Source: Streptomyces sp. Root1304
GTDB lineage: Bacteria > Actinomycetota > Actinomycetes > Streptomycetales > Streptomycetaceae
Assembly (NCBI RefSeq): GCF_001426405.1
Contig: NZ_LMEP01000006.1
Span: forward strand, 133,814 to 182,610
Length of the DNA: 48,797 nt
Direction of reading: 5' to 3'
The notes under the pieces were generated by a model. That model saw nothing but the letters and a program-made list of their open reading frames with translations, had not been told where the DNA came from and made no database searches. A program made the position numbers and the translations under genes. This document shows, one piece after another, positions 46,536 through 48,797 of this stretch. Numbering within the stretch: the first letter of the stretch is position 1; the number at the start of each line of letters is the position of its first letter.

Positions 46536-48647
46536 TCACTTCTCCGTCGGCTCGTTGCCCTCCCGCAGCCGCACCGCCAGTGCCAGCTCGTCCAGCGACC
46601 CCTGACCCGGAACGAACCACCGGATCGGGCCCTGCGCCGCACTGTCCACCCCGGACGCCTCGAAGCGCATCTTCCGCGCGAGGCCACTGGGCGAGTACCA
46701 CTCGTCGTCCGCGTGCCACTGCAAAGGGTTACGCCCCGCCTCGTTGCTCCACGTCGCCTGGGCCCGCCGCGGATCCGCCGCCAGCCACTCAGTCATCTCG
46801 CGGCGCTCCGGCTTGCTGTACGGGCGGAACTCCAGAACCGCGCCCTCCTCGATCTCGCCGGCGGCAACAAGGGTCGTCACTGCGTTCACCTTCCGCCCTC
46901 GAGCCTCGGCCGTAGCTACCTGATAGTCCTCGTTGAGCGCCGGCGCCTTCTCCTCGGAGTCGAGCTTGCGCAGGGCCGCACGCACCACTCGCTCGATCCG
47001 TTCCGTGTTCCGGACGGCGGCGATGATGTGGCTGGACGTGCCGTACTCATTGTCGATCGCGTCGAGCACCCAGGACAGGGACTCACGGACCAGGCCGGGC
47101 ACCTTTGCGAGCTCCGTCGCCCAGTCGCACTCCGGGTCCTCGATGGCCCTGGTGTCCAGGCGGCGGTAAACGATGTGGGTGACCAGGAGGTCGCCGTAGA
47201 AGGCCGCCGCGTCGGCGCGCCAGACCAGCCCCTCGCGCAGGAGCTGCAGCTGCGCCCGGACCTCGCGGAGAAGCTCGACGCTGCGCCAGACCTTGAAAAC
47301 GTTCGGTTCGGAGCCAAAGGTCTCCTGGTAGTTGTGGTCCTCCCACAGTCCGGCAAGGTTGTCGTCGCGCTTGGCCACGGCGGCGAGCCGGGCGTTCGGG
47401 CTGACGGCAGCGAGCGCCTCGGCGGCCTCGGTGATGGAGCAGCCATGCGCCGAGTCGGGCACCGTCTCGCCGCGCTTCGTGACGTAACTACGTTTGAGGA
47501 GCCTGGCGAAGTCCTCGCGGAGCGTGATCTGGCCGGGGTCGAGGGACTTGAAGTCGCGGTCCTCGATCGGGTTCTGCGTGTTCGTGGTGGTGGTCACCTG
47601 GTCACCGAAGCCGGGCGGGCAGTCTTCCAGGGAGATCAGGCGCACAAGAACCCGCCCGTCCTGCGCCGCGCCCGTATCCTCGGTGAAGGCCCGGTAGATG
47701 GCACTAACCGTCTGCGCGCCGTTGACCACGCTGACGCCGGACAGCTGGAAGTTGCCCACTTTGCCGGGCAGTGCCCGGCCGATCGGCTGGATAGACTCGC
47801 ACAGCATGGTGATGCCGTTGCTGAAGTACCAGAAGTGCTCCGGCTCCTCCCGCAGAGTCTCCCTGATCTTGGAGTTCACGTCGCTCTCGTCGAGAGAGTC
47901 ACGGATATTCCGGGCGAAAAGGCCGCGCCGGTGCTCCTCATAGAGATCAGCGAGGTCGGGGACCGTCATGGTGCCGTACATCGCCTTGTACGGCGTTGAC
48001 TCCTGGCCGAAGCATTCCAACTGCACCTTGGTGTCGATCTTCGGTGCGGCGGACTCGCCGAGAATCGCGCGGTGGAAGTCGCGCAGGTCGAGGACCTTGA
48101 CTTCAACCATGTCGCGGACGACCTGGTTCTGCTCATCCTGCTTCATCCTGATCAGGTCGCGCACGCCGTCGCTGAGCGGCGCCTCGCGCATCAGGGCGAG
48201 CACCATGGTGATCTTCGGAGTGCCGGAATCGTAGGCCCGCTCGATGTCGGGGACGAACGGCTGGAAGCGGCGGTTGAACCGGCCGAAGTTCCGGTCGAGC
48301 ATCAGGTCCAGACCGTGGAACATCTTGTGTACCTCGGCCTCGCCAAAGCCTCCTTTGTTCTGGTCGCTCCACTTCGCCTGCACCAGACAGATCCGGGAGC
48401 GCGTGGTTCCTAAGTCCACGGCGATTGAGTCGAGGCCCTGGTCGTCCTGCCCGTCGAAGACTCGTGTGGCGGCGACCCGGTCACTGCACGGGTGCTCGAT
48501 CTGCGCGGCCAGCGCGGCCAGACCACGGCTCAGGAGCGCCTGATGACGATTGGCCTCCGACAGGCGCGCCTGGTCCGACATGTCGATGAGGCCGGCGAAA
48601 CGGTCCTCGATCGCCTTGCGGACGTACCCCACGTGCAGTTTGCTCAC
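46536..48647 (-). CDS. AIPR-family phage-resistance protein with C-terminal RAMA-like domain
   Basis: 703 residues. The N-terminal 110 residues carry a restriction-endonuclease-like signature (QGLDSIAVD with Asp73, LVQAKW with Gln90 and Lys92). The AIPR core follows (FWYFSNGITML at 272-282, VVNGAQTVSAIYRAF near 303, TTTNTQNPIEDRDFKSLD). AIPR proteins are known from abortive-infection phage resistance. Residues about 590-690 (TTLVAAGEIEEGAVLEF, DEWYSPSGLARKM, IRWFVPG) resemble RAMA, a domain associated with restriction enzymes and adenine methylases. The start is GTG at 48645-48647 with GGGGTGG upstream. Leu79 is encoded by TTA, the rare bldA codon. It is probably a separate transcription unit upstream of the methylase operon on the same strand. 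Confidence 0.8.
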   Translation of the reverse strand: MSKLHVGYVRKAIEDRFAGLIDMSDQARLSEANRHQALLSRGLAALAAQIEHPCSDRVAATRVFDGQDDQGLDSIAVDLGTTRSRICLVQAKWSDQNKGGFGEAEVHKMFHGLDLMLDRNFGRFNRRFQPFVPDIERAYDSGTPKITMVLALMREAPLSDGVRDLIRMKQDEQNQVVRDMVEVKVLDLRDFHRAILGESAAPKIDTKVQLECFGQESTPYKAMYGTMTVPDLADLYEEHRRGLFARNIRDSLDESDVNSKIRETLREEPEHFWYFSNGITMLCESIQPIGRALPGKVGNFQLSGVSVVNGAQTVSAIYRAFTEDTGAAQDGRVLVRLISLEDCPPGFGDQVTTTTNTQNPIEDRDFKSLDPGQITLREDFARLLKRSYVTKRGETVPDSAHGCSITEAAEALAAVSPNARLAAVAKRDDNLAGLWEDHNYQETFGSEPNVFKVWRSVELLREVRAQLQLLREGLVWRADAAAFYGDLLVTHIVYRRLDTRAIEDPECDWATELAKVPGLVRESLSWVLDAIDNEYGTSSHIIAAVRNTERIERVVRAALRKLDSEEKAPALNEDYQVATAEARGRKVNAVTTLVAAGEIEEGAVLEFRPYSKPERREMTEWLAADPRRAQATWSNEAGRNPLQWHADDEWYSPSGLARKMRFEASGVDSAAQGPIRWFVPGQGSLDELALAVRLREGNEPTEK

Positions 48648-48711
48648 GATCCACCCCTGTCAATGCATCAGATCATCAACACCCTATCGGTGGACGGCCC
48701 TTGAGAGGGCG

Positions 48712-48797
48712 TTAAGTCCGTTTCTGGTAGCGGCCTCGTCCGGGCTGGGTGAGGAAGCCTTGACGGGTGAGGCGTCCGAGGCGGCTGCGGGTGATGT
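48712..48797 (-). CDS. Partial gene, C-terminal end of a winged-helix-like DNA-binding protein
   Basis: The last 28 codons of a minus-strand gene enter from the right edge: ITRSRLGRLTRQGFLTQPGR, then GRYQKRT and a stop. The helix followed by GFLTQPGRGRYQ resembles a recognition helix and wing. A short GCCCT-TGAG-AGGGC hairpin (48697-48710) follows the stop, and the AIPR gene starts 64 bp downstream. The protein's identity is unknown; a regulator belonging to the defence locus is one option. Confidence 0.5.
   Translation of the reverse strand, partial: ITRSRLGRLTRQGFLTQPGRGRYQKRT

Noticed and set aside
30977..48647. BREX/Pgl or DISARM system
   Set aside because: The NERD-kinase recalls PglW, but there is no PglX-type methylase, PglZ phosphatase, BrxC/PglY ATPase, or DrmA/DrmB helicase. 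A separate HsdS-type specificity subunit is present.

Overview
The window is high-GC actinobacterial DNA, almost certainly a Streptomyces chromosome. Protein families, GTG starts with GGAGG-type ribosome sites, strong third-position GC bias and gene order all fit. The first 30 kb follow, as far as I recall, the Streptomyces coelicolor SCO6031-SCO5998 neighbourhood in the same order. I could not run any search, so all homology statements are from reading motifs and from memory.

Positions 1-12,000 hold housekeeping genes: an FAD-dependent CoA-disulfide-reductase-like enzyme, hemE, a DUF3000 protein, an orphan LuxR-type response regulator, a ribonuclease D family protein, a translationally coupled beta-oxidation pair (thiolase and trifunctional enzyme), a beta-propeller-like protein and an APC amino-acid permease. 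At 12,129-14,048 is dxs (MEP isoprenoid pathway). Positions 14,282-22,652 carry two sugar ABC importers around a ROK regulator, all on the minus strand: ngcEFG (chito-oligosaccharide type), rok7B7, then xylFGH (xylose type). A DasR-like dre site lies upstream of ngcE. Positions 23,178-30,255 hold a secreted FG-GAP protein, aconitase acnA with an iron-box-like site and a 22-bp palindrome upstream, an APH-fold kinase, a VOC protein and an unusual XRE-MurA fusion that ends in a strong terminator.

From 30,301 to the right edge is an accessory island, apparently inserted behind murA. A weak possible IS110-type remnant is followed by a large minus-strand defence locus. In transcription order it holds an AIPR-family protein with a C-terminal RAMA-like domain, an HsdM-type adenine methylase, an HsdS-type specificity subunit, a NERD/pseudokinase/kinase/P-loop NTPase fusion, a 548-aa protein of unknown function, and a 1,897-aa HerA/DptH-like ATPase. 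The five genes from methylase to ATPase overlap by 1-10 bp, so they form one operon. I recognise this set as a Methylation-Associated Defense System (MADS; MAD2-MAD5-MAD6-MAD7-MAD8). This version is unusual: no HsdR, MAD3 or MAD4 is visible, and an AIPR-RAMA protein sits in front.

My working model for the island is inference. The methylase and specificity subunits mark self DNA. The kinase/NTPase and the HerA-like ATPase sense or process unmarked DNA. The AIPR-RAMA protein may be a methylation-reading effector. It carries a TTA codon, so its translation may depend on bldA and development. The right edge cuts through the end of a small winged-helix gene on the same strand.
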